Notes: a model not told the origin generated them from the letters alone. A DNA stretch of 64,000 nucleotides from Cellulophaga sp. RHA19 (GCF_002813425.1 NZ_PHUL01000001.1:2921001-2985000), one strand, 5' to 3'; shown: positions 51,817 to 61,700, numbered from the stretch's first letter. Numbers and translations are program-made.

Positions 51817-53076
51817 TTATTTTCTTTTGCTAAACGGTCTAATAATTAACCCCAAGGGTCTATCATAGGTAAAATAGTTCGTCATCCATCCTATAAAAGC
51901 AGATAATTTATTTTTAAACCCTACTAAAGACATAATATGTATAAACATCCAAACCAACCAAGCAAAGGTTCCCTGGAATTTAAATTTAGGTAAATCTACA
52001 ACTGCTTTTTTACGACCTATAGTTGCCATTACCCCTTTGTTCTTGTACACAAAAGGTTCTAACTCTTTATTATTAGCTAATCTAATTATATTTTTTGCCA
52101 AGTGAGTACCTTGCTGTTGTGCCACTGGTGCTAACATTGGTAAACCTTTGGGATCTTCTTCAGAAATATGCGCAGCCACATCACCAATAGCAAAAATATC
52201 TTTAGTCTGCACTACTTGGTTGTATGCATCAATTGCAATACGGTTACCTCCTATTATAGCTTGTTTTGGCAAACCTTCTATTGGAGCTGCTTTTACACCT
52301 GCTGTCCAAATTACGGTATCAGTATAAAAACTATTATCACCTATCTGCAGCTTATTATTCTCATAAGAGCTTACTCTAGAGTTTAAGTGCACATTAACAC
52401 CTAATTTGGTTAAATACAATAAACTCTTTGCAGAGGCCTGTTTAGACATAGCATTCAATAGATTAGGAGAAGCCTCATAAAGATTTATACTCATTTTAGA
52501 AATATCTAAATCTGGAAAATCTTTAGGTAACACGTGTTTTTTCATTTCTGCTAAAGCTCCTGCTAATTCTAAACCTGCAGGTCCTCCACCAACAATAGCA
52601 ATATTTAAAATCTCGTCTAATGGCTCTTTATCTTTTTTTGCTAAAGCTTTTTCTAAATTCTGAAAAATGTAGCTTCTTAAATTTAAAGCATCAGGAATAG
52701 ATTTTAAAGTTAGCAGTTCATCTTTTATTGGTTCAAAATTGAAGAAATTATTTTGACTCCCAGTTGCTATTACTAAATAGTCATAACTAATAGCACCAAT
52801 AGTTGTGTTTAGCTCTTTGGTTTTAGGGTTAACAGCAATAACATTTGCCATTCTAAAAGTAACATTGTCATATCCTCTAAAAATACGCCTTACAGGGTAT
52901 GCAATACTATCTGGCTCTAAACCTCCAGTGGCAATTTGGTACATTAAAGGCTGAAAATTATGGTAATTATTTTGATCTATTAGACGTACATCTACATTTT
53001 TGTTTTTAAAAGCTTTTGCTATAGTTATACCGCCAAAACCAGCACCTATAACTACTACTTTTTTTCTGTCTCCCAT
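51817..53076 (-). CDS. ndh: Type II NADH dehydrogenase (NDH-2)
   Basis: 419-residue flavoprotein that oxidises NADH and reduces the membrane quinone without pumping protons. FAD motif VVVIGAGFGGITIAKAF (7-23), NAD motif IAIVGGGPAGLELAGALAE (about 159-177), VIWTAGVKAAP (about 255) and DIFAIGDVAAH (about 292-302), then a C-terminal amphipathic membrane anchor (about 375-405). Monocistronic, with a near-consensus -7 element upstream. Confidence 0.94.
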   Translation of the reverse strand: MGDRKKVVVIGAGFGGITIAKAFKNKNVDVRLIDQNNYHNFQPLMYQIATGGLEPDSIAYPVRRIFRGYDNVTFRMANVIAVNPKTKELNTTIGAISYDYLVIATGSQNNFFNFEPIKDELLTLKSIPDALNLRSYIFQNLEKALAKKDKEPLDEILNIAIVGGGPAGLELAGALAEMKKHVLPKDFPDLDISKMSINLYEASPNLLNAMSKQASAKSLLYLTKLGVNVHLNSRVSSYENNKLQIGDNSFYTDTVIWTAGVKAAPIEGLPKQAIIGGNRIAIDAYNQVVQTKDIFAIGDVAAHISEEDPKGLPMLAPVAQQQGTHLAKNIIRLANNKELEPFVYKNKGVMATIGRKKAVVDLPKFKFQGTFAWLVWMFIHIMSLVGFKNKLSAFIGWMTNYFTYDRPLGLIIRPFSKRK

Positions 53077-53165
53077 AAGTTTAAATTGTACTATAAAGAT
53101 ACAAAATAAGGATGTTTTTATAGGTTGATTTAGACCATGTTTTACGTTAATAATAAGACAAAAAA

Positions 53166-53193
53166 AAGAGTCTATTCTTGCGAATAGACTCTT
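53166..53193 (-). terminator. Terminator of the cold-shock gene
   Basis: AAGAGTCTATTC / GAATAGACTCTT, perfect 12-base arms, 4-base loop, followed on the minus strand by T; 25 bases after the stop. Confidence 0.92.
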
Positions 53194-53218
53194 AGCTTAA
53201 AGCTTTTACTAGTATATG

Positions 53219-53410
53219 TTATAAAACTCTTACGTTTGCTGCGTTTAAACCTTTTTTACCTTCTGTAACCTCGTATTCAACTTCATCGCCTTCACGAATT
53301 TCGTCTACTAAACCAGAGATGTGTACAAAGATATCTTTACCTGAACCTTCTTCAGTGATAAAACCAAAACCTTTTTCATCGTTGAAGAATTTTACTGTTC
53401 CTTTACTCAT
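53219..53410 (-). CDS. Cold-shock domain protein (CspA type)
   Basis: 63 residues, one cold-shock domain: MSKGTVKFFNDEKGFGFI contains RNP1 (KGFGFI) and DIFVHISGL contains RNP2. Single-stranded nucleic-acid chaperone in the cytoplasm. Full family length. The 5' leader is about 25 bases, shorter than the long thermosensing leader of E. coli cspA, so the same regulation should not be assumed. Confidence 0.96.
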   Translation of the reverse strand: MSKGTVKFFNDEKGFGFITEEGSGKDIFVHISGLVDEIREGDEVEYEVTEGKKGLNAANVRVL

Positions 53411-53441
53411 TGTATTGTATTTATAATAAATTAATTTAAAA

Positions 53442-53449
53442 CAAAAATA
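53442..53449 (-). promoter_or_regulatory. -7 promoter element of the cold-shock gene
   Basis: CAAAAATA on plus, TATTTTTG on minus; exact TAnnTTTG, 31 bases before the ATG. Confidence 0.55.
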
Positions 53450-53572
53450 CTACTAATAATCATATCTCCAAAATTTATTTAAAGACTTTATAATCAGTTA
53501 ACTTAAACTTAATATTACAAATTATTTTTTTAATCAACTGTCAACTACTATTTTAGATAAACAAATACAAAA

Positions 53573-54079
53573 TTATGCTTCTCCTCTAGCAGGGTAGTCA
53601 GCTTTTAAAATATAATCTATTCCACCTAAAACATCTCTAAATTCTGGACGTCCAAAAGGCATAGATTGTATAGACTCCCAGTAAATTGTTTGGTCTGGTG
53701 TAATTAAAAACAGCCCTGGTTCTGCAAAAAACTCAGGCTCTTGCTTTATTCCACTAGAAATAAATAATCCCCATTTTCTTGCTTCATCAATAGAAAAACT
53801 GTGTCCAAGCGGAATATCATTAATATCCCATTCTTTGTGTGTTGCTTTTACTACCTCTTCTGTATCTGTGCTAATGGCAATAACATTAACGCCACGCTCT
53901 GTAAATTTAGGAAGCGATTTTTGTAATTGCTCTAATTGTTTTTGACAAACAGGACAATGTTTACCTCTATAAAAAAGAATTAAAGTAAAGTTTTCTGGTG
54001 ATTGTTCACTCAACTTCCAAGTGGTATCATTTACTAACTCTATACTTAATTCTGGGGCTTTTTCTCTAGGTTTTATCAT
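53573..54079 (-). CDS. Peroxiredoxin-like protein, AhpC/TSA family
   Basis: 168 residues with a thioredoxin fold. The active-site segment is FYRGKHCPVCQKQLE with Cys42 and Cys45, a CxxC form as in the peroxiredoxin-like (Prx-like, BCP-related) subgroup rather than the usual T-x-x-C. EKAPELSIELVNDTTWKLSE at the start is the fold's first strand pair. Cytoplasmic (no signal). It probably reduces peroxides or thiols using thioredoxin. Monocistronic. Confidence 0.88.
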   Translation of the reverse strand: MIKPREKAPELSIELVNDTTWKLSEQSPENFTLILFYRGKHCPVCQKQLEQLQKSLPKFTERGVNVIAISTDTEEVVKATHKEWDINDIPLGHSFSIDEARKWGLFISSGIKQEPEFFAEPGLFLITPDQTIYWESIQSMPFGRPEFRDVLGGIDYILKADYPARGEA

Positions 54080-54211
54080 TCTATATTATTTTTTATTAAA
54101 CTTAATTTATTGATGTTACCATCAACTAATGTTAAGTTACAAAAAATGAAAATCAATATAGAGCGTTTAACAAAGCCTAACACAAGTTTAACGTCTCCTT
54201 AAATTTAAGTA

Positions 54212-55762
54212 CTACCAATCTATAGGTCTGTAATCTTTTAAGAATTTACCACTCCAATGTTTTCCTGTATTAATACCATCAATTAACGGATCCATAACAC
54301 GTGCAGCACCATCTACAATGTCTAATGGAGGCTGAAAATCGTGTAATTCTGCTTTTCTTTTAGATAATTCTGCCGGATCTTCATCTGTAACCCAACCAGT
54401 ATCTACAGCATTAATATAAATACCATCTTTTGCTAAACTACCAGCGGCAGTGTGTGTAAGCATATTTAAGGCTGCTTTAGCCATATTGGTATGCGGGTGC
54501 CTATCTTCTTTAAAGAATCTATGAAATTTACCTTCCATGGCAGAAACATTTATAATATGCTTTTTACCTGTGTTTTCTTTCTTCATAACTTCAGAAAGTC
54601 GGTTGCATAATACAAACGGAGCAACAGAGTTTACCAATTGCACCTCTATCATTTCTGTTGTTTCAATTTCTCCAAGCTTTAAACGCCAGCTGTTTGTTTT
54701 ACGTAAATCTACCTGTTGCAAATCTGCATCTAACTCTCCTTCTGGAAAAACTTCTGAAGTTTGTAATGAATTATCAAAACTATATGGTATTTGAGACAAC
54801 TTTGCAGAAGCTCTAATTCCTATACCTGGTTCTGGTCCATGCCAAGTAACTGGCATATTTTTATTAGGAGATGCTCCAGAGGTTAACTCCTTTAACTCTT
54901 GCATACAACCCACATGATCTTGCAGTAAATCTGCAGCATACTTTGGTAAATCTGAAATTGGTTTTTCTTCATTAGCCATTAAGTGCGTGTAAAAACCTGC
55001 TGGTCTACGTACTGTTTGCGCTGCATTATTAATAAGAATATCTAAATTCTCGTACTTTTGTTCTATAAAATTACAGAAGATTTCTACACTAGGTATATGT
55101 CTTAAATCTAAACCGTGAATTTTTAAACGATGTCCCCATTGCGTAAAATCTTCTTCTTTAGAAAAACGCAAAGCAGAATCTACCGGAAACCTTGTTGTTG
55201 CAACTACAGTAGCACCTGCACGCAATAACATTAATGTAATATGATAACCAATTTTTAATCTAGAACCCGTTATTACTGCAACCTGCCCTTTTAATTCTGT
55301 TGTTTGAAAACGCTTGGCATAGTTAAAATCTCCACAACTAGTACACATTTGGTCATAAAAATGATGCAGCTTAGTAAACAAATCTTTACAAACGTAACAG
55401 TTTCTTGGCGACTCTAACTCCAACTCTTTTTGGTTAGATAAATCTGCCTCTGGCAACAATTTAGGAGCAACAAAAACTACAGCTTCACGGGCACTACGTA
55501 TACCAGTTTCTTTACGAGCATTACGGTCCCTAGCATCTTGTTTACGTTTTTGTGCTTTTTTAGCATCTTTTTTTCTACGAGAAAACTCTTCTCTACTTGG
55601 TCTAGAAAGTTGACCAGCAGCTTTAATTAAAGTTGTTCTTTTTTCTTTAGAAATTTCAAAAATTTCATCGGTATTAGAAATTAAGTGTTCTAAAACAGAA
55701 ATACACTTATCTATTTCTTCTTGTGATAATGCATTGTCTGCATTAGTATTCTCTTCTTTCAT
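54212..55762 (-). CDS. Large SDR-fold protein with zinc-ribbon and altered active site
   Basis: 516 residues. Residues 15-50 are helical. Residues 55-90 are very basic ([20 protein letters not shown]), suggesting nucleic-acid contact. Residues 122-143 form a CxxC-N14-CxxC zinc ribbon (NCYVCKD, MCTSCGD). From about 158 a Rossmann SDR follows ([35 protein letters not shown]). At the catalytic Tyr-x-x-x-Lys the sequence is HTNMAKAAL: the Tyr position is Thr. So it may not be a classical dehydrogenase. Three bases downstream of a DEAD-box helicase gene in the same operon, which hints at an RNA-related role (inference). I know of similar large SDR proteins but not of an assigned function. Confidence 0.8.
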   Translation of the reverse strand: MKEENTNADNALSQEEIDKCISVLEHLISNTDEIFEISKEKRTTLIKAAGQLSRPSREEFSRRKKDAKKAQKRKQDARDRNARKETGIRSAREAVVFVAPKLLPEADLSNQKELELESPRNCYVCKDLFTKLHHFYDQMCTSCGDFNYAKRFQTTELKGQVAVITGSRLKIGYHITLMLLRAGATVVATTRFPVDSALRFSKEEDFTQWGHRLKIHGLDLRHIPSVEIFCNFIEQKYENLDILINNAAQTVRRPAGFYTHLMANEEKPISDLPKYAADLLQDHVGCMQELKELTSGASPNKNMPVTWHGPEPGIGIRASAKLSQIPYSFDNSLQTSEVFPEGELDADLQQVDLRKTNSWRLKLGEIETTEMIEVQLVNSVAPFVLCNRLSEVMKKENTGKKHIINVSAMEGKFHRFFKEDRHPHTNMAKAALNMLTHTAAGSLAKDGIYINAVDTGWVTDEDPAELSKRKAELHDFQPPLDIVDGAARVMDPLIDGINTGKHWSGKFLKDYRPIDW

Positions 55763-55765
55763 ACA

Positions 55766-57076
55766 TTAAATAATGCTAATTCTAACTTTCTTCTTCTTTA
55801 ACCTTGTATTATTTAGTTTTTCTACAAGTTTAGGGGCAATAACTGCAGGTACAGATACAAAAGTACAGTCTTGTTTAAGTTCTATAACTCCTAATTCATC
55901 CTTATTAATATTACCTTGTTTAAAAAATAAACCAGCAATATCACCTTTAGATATTTTATCTTTTCTACCCCCAGAAATAAATAAAGTTGTCCAATACGGT
56001 GGTTTTCTTGTGCCTGTTTTACTAATTTTTGCAACTGGTGCATTTTTAATAAAATCTGGTAAATCTTCTTCTTCCCACTTTAAAACATAAGCAGTTCCTT
56101 TAGCATTTACACGCGCGGTTCTACCGTTTCTGTGTATAAATTCTTCATTTTTATAAGGCAGCTCATAATGTATAATATATTTCATCTCTGGAATATCTAT
56201 ACCACGTGCAGCCAAATCTGTAGCTACAATAACATCATAAGTTCCGTTTCTAAATTTTAGTAAAGAACGTTCTCTGTCTTTCTGTTCCATATCACCATGG
56301 AAACAGCCATGCGTAATATTATTTTTTTCTAAAAACCGACTAACTCCCTTTATACTTTCTCTTAAATTACAAAATATGATACCCGGGTTATTCCCTTCAT
56401 TATTAAGTAAATTTAGTAACGTTCTTAACTTATCTCTATTAGGAGAAACTACAGTTTTAACTGCTAGTTTATTTTTATTTTCCTTTAAAAAATTAATAGT
56501 TACAGCTTTATCTAAACGTACAAATTTTGGAATAGTAACACCCTGTGTAGCAGATGTTAAAATACGTCTATTTAAAGCAGGTAGTAAACTAATAATATAT
56601 TTCATTTCTTCTTCAAAACCTGTTTCTAAAGACTTATCAAACTCATCTAAAACAAGTGTCTTTATATATTTTATAGAAAAACGTTCATTATCAAAATGGT
56701 CTGCAATTCTTCCTGGTGTACCAATTAATATTGCAGGTATGTGCTTAAGCTCTATTTTATCTTTAGACATTGCTCTACCACCATACACTGCATTAACTTT
56801 ATAACCAGAGCCCATAGAACGTATAACCTGCTCTATTTGTATGGCTAATTCTCTAGATGGCACTAAAATTAAAGCCTGTATTTCCTCTAAATCTGGATCT
56901 AACCTATCTATTAATGGCAACAAAAAGGCAAGTGTTTTACCTGTTCCTGTTGGCGATAATAATACTGTGTTAGTTGTATTTTCTATTACAGAAAGAGCCT
57001 CTTGCTGCATAGGGTTTAATTGATGAATATTTAATTTTTGTAAAATATCCTTTCTATTTTTAATTGTATTTGCCAT
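55766..57076 (-). CDS. DEAD-box RNA helicase, DbpA-like
   Basis: 436 residues: Q-like motif near 14, motif I PTGTGKTLAF (about 42-51), motif II DEFD (rather than DEAD), motif III SAT (TSATQG), motif VI HRNGRTAR. The C-terminal 65 residues (ISKGDIAGLFFKQGNINKDELGVI...) match the DbpA RNA-binding domain that recognises 23S rRNA hairpin 92. It probably acts in large-subunit assembly. Middle gene of a three-gene operon with another DEAD-box helicase and the zinc-ribbon SDR. Confidence 0.92.
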   Translation of the reverse strand: MANTIKNRKDILQKLNIHQLNPMQQEALSVIENTTNTVLLSPTGTGKTLAFLLPLIDRLDPDLEEIQALILVPSRELAIQIEQVIRSMGSGYKVNAVYGGRAMSKDKIELKHIPAILIGTPGRIADHFDNERFSIKYIKTLVLDEFDKSLETGFEEEMKYIISLLPALNRRILTSATQGVTIPKFVRLDKAVTINFLKENKNKLAVKTVVSPNRDKLRTLLNLLNNEGNNPGIIFCNLRESIKGVSRFLEKNNITHGCFHGDMEQKDRERSLLKFRNGTYDVIVATDLAARGIDIPEMKYIIHYELPYKNEEFIHRNGRTARVNAKGTAYVLKWEEEDLPDFIKNAPVAKISKTGTRKPPYWTTLFISGGRKDKISKGDIAGLFFKQGNINKDELGVIELKQDCTFVSVPAVIAPKLVEKLNNTRLKKKKVRISII

Positions 57077-57090
57077 ACTATTTTATGCTA

Positions 57091-58428
57091 TTAAAGCGTA
57101 AAGTTGTTATCTTCTAATGAGCTAGAACCAAGTTTTTTAGTTTGCCCTAAATGATGTGCTAAAATTTTATCTACCAATTCTTCTTTTGTTAAATGATGAA
57201 AAACGGTATGTACCTTTTCTTTAAATTCAGCAGATATAGTGTGATTAGGTTTTGTTTTAAAAATCTTTTTAGCCCAAAGTAATGTATTGTTTTCTTCAAT
57301 ACTACTAGCATCTGCTTTTTTAAACTTTTTAAAACTTAATCCTAATTCGTTTTCAAAATCTGTAATGTCTTTTTCTTCTTCTTTCTGCAAAATAGTTAAA
57401 GAAAATCCTTCTGCTCCTGCCCTTGCTGTACGCCCACTTCTATGCACGTAAGTTTCATAAACATCTGGCAAATGATAATTTACAACATAAGATATTTCTT
57501 TTACATCTAACCCACGAGCAGCCAAATCTGTAGCCACTAATATTTTTATGTGCCCTTCTCTAAACTGACCCATAATACGGTCTCTAATTGGTTGTGTTAA
57601 ACTACCATGTAATGCGCCAGAAGAGAACTTATTTATAGCCAAGTTTTTTGAAAGTTTGTTAACTGCGGCTTTGGTTTTACAAAATATAATTCCTCTTTGC
57701 CCATCTCTAGAGTTTAAAAAGTGCATTAAAACCTCTAATTTTTCAATAGGTTCTACAACAACATATTGGTGATCTATACTAGTATTACCAACGGTTTCCA
57801 TATTTACACTAACCTGTGTAACGTGTTTAGATAAATAGTTTTGTACCATTTGCTTAATAGCGCCAGGCATTGTTGCTGTAAATAATATAGTTCTTTTATC
57901 TTTAGGTAAGGCTGCTACAATAGTATCTAAACCATCTTTTAAGGAAGTTACCATTTCATCTGCCTCATCTAAAACAAGGTATTTAGAATTTTTTAGACTG
58001 ATAGCGTTACGTTTTAACAAATCTATTAACCTACCAGGAGTAGCAATAACTATATGAGTATTTTCTTTTAAACGTTCTATTTGCGGCTTTATAGGTGTAC
58101 CACCACATATTGATGCTATTGAAACAGCAGGCATATGTGAAGCAAAAGAAACTAAATTGCTGTAAATTTGCTGACCTAATTCTCTTGTAGGTACAACTAT
58201 TACAGCCTGTATGTTGGCATTATCTGTATCTATTAATTGTATAAGTGGCAAACCAAAAGCTGCGGTTTTACCAGTACCTGTTTTTGCTAAACCAACAAAA
58301 TCTTTGTTAGCCTCTAGTAAAACCGGAATAGATTTTACTTGTATTTCTGTAGGAGTCGTAATTTCTAATTCGGCTAAACTTTTAAGAAGAGGAGTAGAAA
58401 CTCCTAGTTTAGAAAACTTTTTTGACAT
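57091..58428 (-). CDS. DEAD-box RNA helicase
   Basis: 445 residues from the ATG at 58428 (MSKKFSKLG). Q motif with PTEIQVKSIP, motif I AKTGTGKTAAF, DEAD box VLDEADEM, motif III TATMPG (Ala-Thr as usual but Thr in place of Ser), HRSGRTARAG. The C-terminal 80 residues are Lys-rich and lack an obvious RNA-binding fold. An in-frame start at 58476 would add 16 residues upstream of the -7 element at 58443-58450 and is rejected. The gene is first in the operon, 14 bases ahead of the DbpA-like gene. Back-to-back with rlmF. Confidence 0.93.
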   Translation of the reverse strand: MSKKFSKLGVSTPLLKSLAELEITTPTEIQVKSIPVLLEANKDFVGLAKTGTGKTAAFGLPLIQLIDTDNANIQAVIVVPTRELGQQIYSNLVSFASHMPAVSIASICGGTPIKPQIERLKENTHIVIATPGRLIDLLKRNAISLKNSKYLVLDEADEMVTSLKDGLDTIVAALPKDKRTILFTATMPGAIKQMVQNYLSKHVTQVSVNMETVGNTSIDHQYVVVEPIEKLEVLMHFLNSRDGQRGIIFCKTKAAVNKLSKNLAINKFSSGALHGSLTQPIRDRIMGQFREGHIKILVATDLAARGLDVKEISYVVNYHLPDVYETYVHRSGRTARAGAEGFSLTILQKEEEKDITDFENELGLSFKKFKKADASSIEENNTLLWAKKIFKTKPNHTISAEFKEKVHTVFHHLTKEELVDKILAHHLGQTKKLGSSSLEDNNFTL

Positions 58429-58442
58429 AATATAATTTTGGG

Positions 58443-58450
58443 CAAAGATA
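58443..58450 (-). promoter_or_regulatory. -7 promoter element of the helicase operon
   Basis: CAAAGATA on plus, TATCTTTG on minus; exact TAnnTTTG. The leader would be only about 8-10 bases, which fixes the start at 58428. Confidence 0.65.
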
Positions 58451-58506
58451 GTCACTCTTTTCACTAGAATCCACAAAAAAATAGGTGATCTCTTTAGATA
58501 TCATCT

Positions 58507-58514
58507 TACATTTG
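58507..58514 (+). promoter_or_regulatory. -7 promoter element of rlmF
   Basis: TACATTTG, exact TAnnTTTG, 15 bases before the GTG start at 58530; again a leader of about 10 bases. Confidence 0.6.
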
Positions 58515-58529
58515 TAAAAAACAGTTGCT

Positions 58530-59393
58530 GTGCATCCAAAAAATCTACATAATACGCCTTATCAATTTAAAAAATTAATAGAAGTACATATTCCTTTAGC
58601 TCCTTTTGTACACACTAATGAGTTTGGTAACAGCACTATAGATTTTTTTAATCCTAATGCCGTTTTAGAATTAAATAAAGCGCTATTAAAGCTACACTAT
58701 AATGTTACTAATTGGAGTATACCTACAAACTACCTTTGTGCACCAATTCCCGGACGTGCAGATTACATACACCATATAGCAGACATACTTAACAAAGTAA
58801 ATATAAATACACCTGTTAAGGGTTTAGATATTGGTGTGGGTGCCAATTGCATTTATCCAATACTGGGCAGCCAAATATACAATTGGAAAATGGTAGGTTC
58901 AGATATTAATGAAGTAGCTGTAGCATCTGCAAAACAAAATGTAACTGCAAATACTAATTTAGTTGATGCTATTGAAATTAGACATCAAAAAGATAATGCT
59001 AACATTTTTGCAGGGATAATTAAATCCAATGAAAAGTTTGACTTTACAATGTGTAATCCGCCTTTTCATTCATCAGAAAAAGAAGCAAAAAAAGGCACAC
59101 AACGCAAACTTAAAAATTTAGGAAAACAAGCTAGTGAGCTAAAGCTTAACTTTGGTGGTATGGCTAATGAGCTTTGGTGTAATGGTGGCGAAGCTCTATT
59201 TTTAAAACGATTAATAAAAGAAAGTGTTTTATTTAAAGACCAGGTTACTGTTTTTACCAGCTTAGTATCTAAAAGCAATAACTTAACTAAATTACAAAAA
59301 CAACTTACTAAACTAAAAGCTAGTTATTTTATAGTGCCTATGGAACAAGGCAATAAAAAAAGTAGAATTTTGGCTTGGAAATTTAATGACTAA
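58530..59393 (+). CDS. rlmF: 23S rRNA adenine-1618 N6-methyltransferase RlmF
   Basis: 287 residues from a GTG start. MHPKNLHNTPYQFKKLI matches the family N-terminus; the SAM-binding motif is GLDIGVGANCIYPILGS (about 98-114) and the N6-adenine motif is NPPF in FTMCNPPFHSS (about 176). It methylates A1618 of 23S rRNA. No ATG is in frame near this point and the GTG follows the -7 element at once. MutS2 begins 65 bases downstream from its own promoter. Confidence 0.92.
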   Translation: MHPKNLHNTPYQFKKLIEVHIPLAPFVHTNEFGNSTIDFFNPNAVLELNKALLKLHYNVTNWSIPTNYLCAPIPGRADYIHHIADILNKVNINTPVKGLDIGVGANCIYPILGSQIYNWKMVGSDINEVAVASAKQNVTANTNLVDAIEIRHQKDNANIFAGIIKSNEKFDFTMCNPPFHSSEKEAKKGTQRKLKNLGKQASELKLNFGGMANELWCNGGEALFLKRLIKESVLFKDQVTVFTSLVSKSNNLTKLQKQLTKLKASYFIVPMEQGNKKSRILAWKFND

Positions 59394-59431
59394 ATTCAAA
59401 ATTACAAACTTCTAGTTTCATCACTTATCTT

Positions 59432-59439
59432 TACCTTTG
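59432..59439 (+). promoter_or_regulatory. -7 promoter element of mutS2
   Basis: TACCTTTG, exact TAnnTTTG, 19 bases before the ATG. Confidence 0.55.
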
Positions 59440-59458
59440 CAAGGTTTAAAATTATACA

Positions 59459-61633
59459 ATGCATAAAATTCACCCTAAAACATTACAAGACCTAGAATTT
59501 AACACCGTATTAGAGCACATTAACTTGCGCTGTAGTACAGAATTAGGGAAAGAATTAGCACTACACGTTACTCCTTTTAGTAGTAAAGAAGAAATTTTAG
59601 AAAATCTAGGAAAAACTAGTGAATACGTAGCATCTTACGATAATGAAAACCGTATACCAAATCACGGTTTTGATGCCATTACTAAAGAATTACATTTATT
59701 AAAAATAGAAAACGCAACCTTAGAAATAGGAGGTTTTAAAAAAATTAGCAGTATTTGCAATACTATTGTTGTACATATTAAGTTTTTTAAAAAGTTTAAA
59801 GAATATTACCCATTATTAAGTAACTATTCTGAAACACTAAATGTGCTACCAGAAATACCAAACGCTATAGATGCTGTTATAGATAAGTTTGGCGAGGTTA
59901 AAGATAAAGCATCAAGCAAATTATACGATTTACGTAGAGAAATTAATTCTGTAAAAGGTAAAATTAACTCTAGTTTTTTATCTGCTTTAAACTCTTATAA
60001 TTCTGCAGATTATTTAGACGAAATTAGAGAATCTGTAGTAGACAACAGGCGTGTTTTAGCTGTAAAAGCAATGTACAGAAAAAAGGTGAAAGGTGCCGTT
60101 ATGGGGGCTTCTAAAACTGGTAGCATTGTTTATATAGAACCTGAAGCTACGTTACGCCATAGTAGAGAGTTAAACAATTTAGAATATGATGAAAAAGAAG
60201 AAGTAAATCGTATTTTAAAAGAATTAACAGCAGCAATTAGACCTTTTGATTATATTTTAGCTAGTTACCAAGAGTATTTAGCAGAAACAGACGTTACTGC
60301 TGCAAAAGCAAAGTATGCACAAGATACAAACTCTCTCTTGCCAAAAATTAGTGAAGAAAGAACTATGTTTTTACGTGATGCTTATCACCCACTCTTGTAC
60401 TTAACTAATACAAGGAAAAATGAAAAAACCTGGCCACAAACTATAGAACTAAAACAGGACAACAGAATTATTGTAATTTCTGGTCCTAATGCTGGTGGTA
60501 AAAGTATTACCTTAAAAACAATTGGTTTGCTACAGGTGATGTTACAAAGTGGTATGCTAATTCCTGTTCATGAACGTAGTACGGTTTGTTTGTTTGAAAA
60601 AATATTAACAGACATAGGAGATAATCAATCTATAGAAAACCACTTAAGTACCTATAGTTATCGCCTTAAAAATATGAATAGCTTTTTAAAGAAGTGTAAT
60701 GATAAAACACTTTTTTTAATTGATGAATTTGGTACTGGTAGTGATCCTGAACTTGGTGGCGCATTGGCAGAAACTTTTTTAGAAGTTTTTTATGAGCGCG
60801 GTGCTTATGGTGTAATTACTACGCATTACGCCAATTTAAAAATGCTAGCTAATGAATTACCGCACGCTACAAATGCCAATATGTTGTTTGATGCTAAAAG
60901 TTTAGAACCAACTTTTAAACTTGTATTAGGGCAAGCTGGTAGTTCTTTTACTTTTGAAGTTGCTCAAAAAAATGGTATTCCGTATAGCTTAATTAACAAA
61001 GCCAAAAAGAAAATAGAACGTGGTAAAGTCCGTTTTGATGCTACCATTGCTAAAATGCAAAAAGAACGTAGTAAAATGGAAAAAACAGGTTCTAGGCTAC
61101 AAGAAGAAGAAACTAAAGCAAGGCAAGAATCTAGACGTTTAGAAGAGCTTAACACAAAAATAAAATCTAAGCTAGAAAACTACCAAGAATTGTACGACCA
61201 TAACCAACGTATGATTTATTTAGGTAACAAGGTAAATGATGCTGCTGAAAAATATTTTCAGGATAACAAAAAACGTGTGTTAGTCTCAGAACTAATACGT
61301 GTTGTAGAAACTGAAAATAGCAAACGTAAAAAGAAATCTGCAAAAGAAGTTAAAGCACAAAAAGCCAAAAAGAAACAAGTAGAGCAAGAAGTTGCTAAAA
61401 AGGTAGAGGTAATACGTGAAAAGAAAAAAGTAGAAAAGAAAAAAGCTATTGTTAAAGAAAAACTTAAACCTAAGTATATTTTTAAAATTGGTGATAGAGT
61501 CCGTATGCTAGATGGAAAAGCTGTTGGTAGTATAGATTCTTTAGAAAAAAACAAAGCTATTGTTAACTACGGATTATTTACTACAAATGTAAATGTAGAT
61601 CAGTTAGAACTGGTACAGGCCAAAAAAAAATAA
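59459..61633 (+). CDS. mutS2: MutS2 family ATPase lacking the Smr domain
   Basis: 724 residues. MutS core with lever/clamp helices (about 100-300), Walker A SGPNAGGKSITLKT (about 340-353), Walker B LFLIDEFGTGSDP (about 420-432) and THYANLK, then a long coiled coil (about 510-640; Lys/Glu-rich) and a short KOW-like C-terminus (IFKIGDRVRMLDGKAVGSIDS). The Smr endonuclease domain of canonical MutS2 (about 780 residues) is missing. It should act on branched DNA or collided ribosomes as a clamp. The stop codon TAA is immediately followed by the first copy of the structured element at 61632-61700. Confidence 0.93.
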   Translation: MHKIHPKTLQDLEFNTVLEHINLRCSTELGKELALHVTPFSSKEEILENLGKTSEYVASYDNENRIPNHGFDAITKELHLLKIENATLEIGGFKKISSICNTIVVHIKFFKKFKEYYPLLSNYSETLNVLPEIPNAIDAVIDKFGEVKDKASSKLYDLRREINSVKGKINSSFLSALNSYNSADYLDEIRESVVDNRRVLAVKAMYRKKVKGAVMGASKTGSIVYIEPEATLRHSRELNNLEYDEKEEVNRILKELTAAIRPFDYILASYQEYLAETDVTAAKAKYAQDTNSLLPKISEERTMFLRDAYHPLLYLTNTRKNEKTWPQTIELKQDNRIIVISGPNAGGKSITLKTIGLLQVMLQSGMLIPVHERSTVCLFEKILTDIGDNQSIENHLSTYSYRLKNMNSFLKKCNDKTLFLIDEFGTGSDPELGGALAETFLEVFYERGAYGVITTHYANLKMLANELPHATNANMLFDAKSLEPTFKLVLGQAGSSFTFEVAQKNGIPYSLINKAKKKIERGKVRFDATIAKMQKERSKMEKTGSRLQEEETKARQESRRLEELNTKIKSKLENYQELYDHNQRMIYLGNKVNDAAEKYFQDNKKRVLVSELIRVVETENSKRKKKSAKEVKAQKAKKKQVEQEVAKKVEVIREKKKVEKKKAIVKEKLKPKYIFKIGDRVRMLDGKAVGSIDSLEKNKAIVNYGLFTTNVNVDQLELVQAKKK

Positions 61634-61700
61634 ACAGCCAGCATTAAGCATTATGAAGTTTACAAAGACTACTTAAGAGGCCGACTGTTCCCCATTTTTA
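61632..61700 (+). repeat. Structured intergenic element, copy 1
   Basis: Begins at the end of mutS2: AACAGCCAGCATTAAG...CTTAAGAGGCCGACTGTTCCCC. Nearly identical to copy 2 at the two ends (16 and 22 bases) but different in the middle loop. Outer pairing AACAG/CTGTT (61633-61637) and inner pairing TTAAG/CTTAA make a two-helix RNA. Likely a small RNA or mRNA-end structure; family unknown to me. Confidence 0.6.

Noticed and set aside
56376..56804. Plus-strand open frame of 142 codons opposite the DbpA-like helicase
   Set aside because: Complementary strand of conserved helicase motifs; no independent support.
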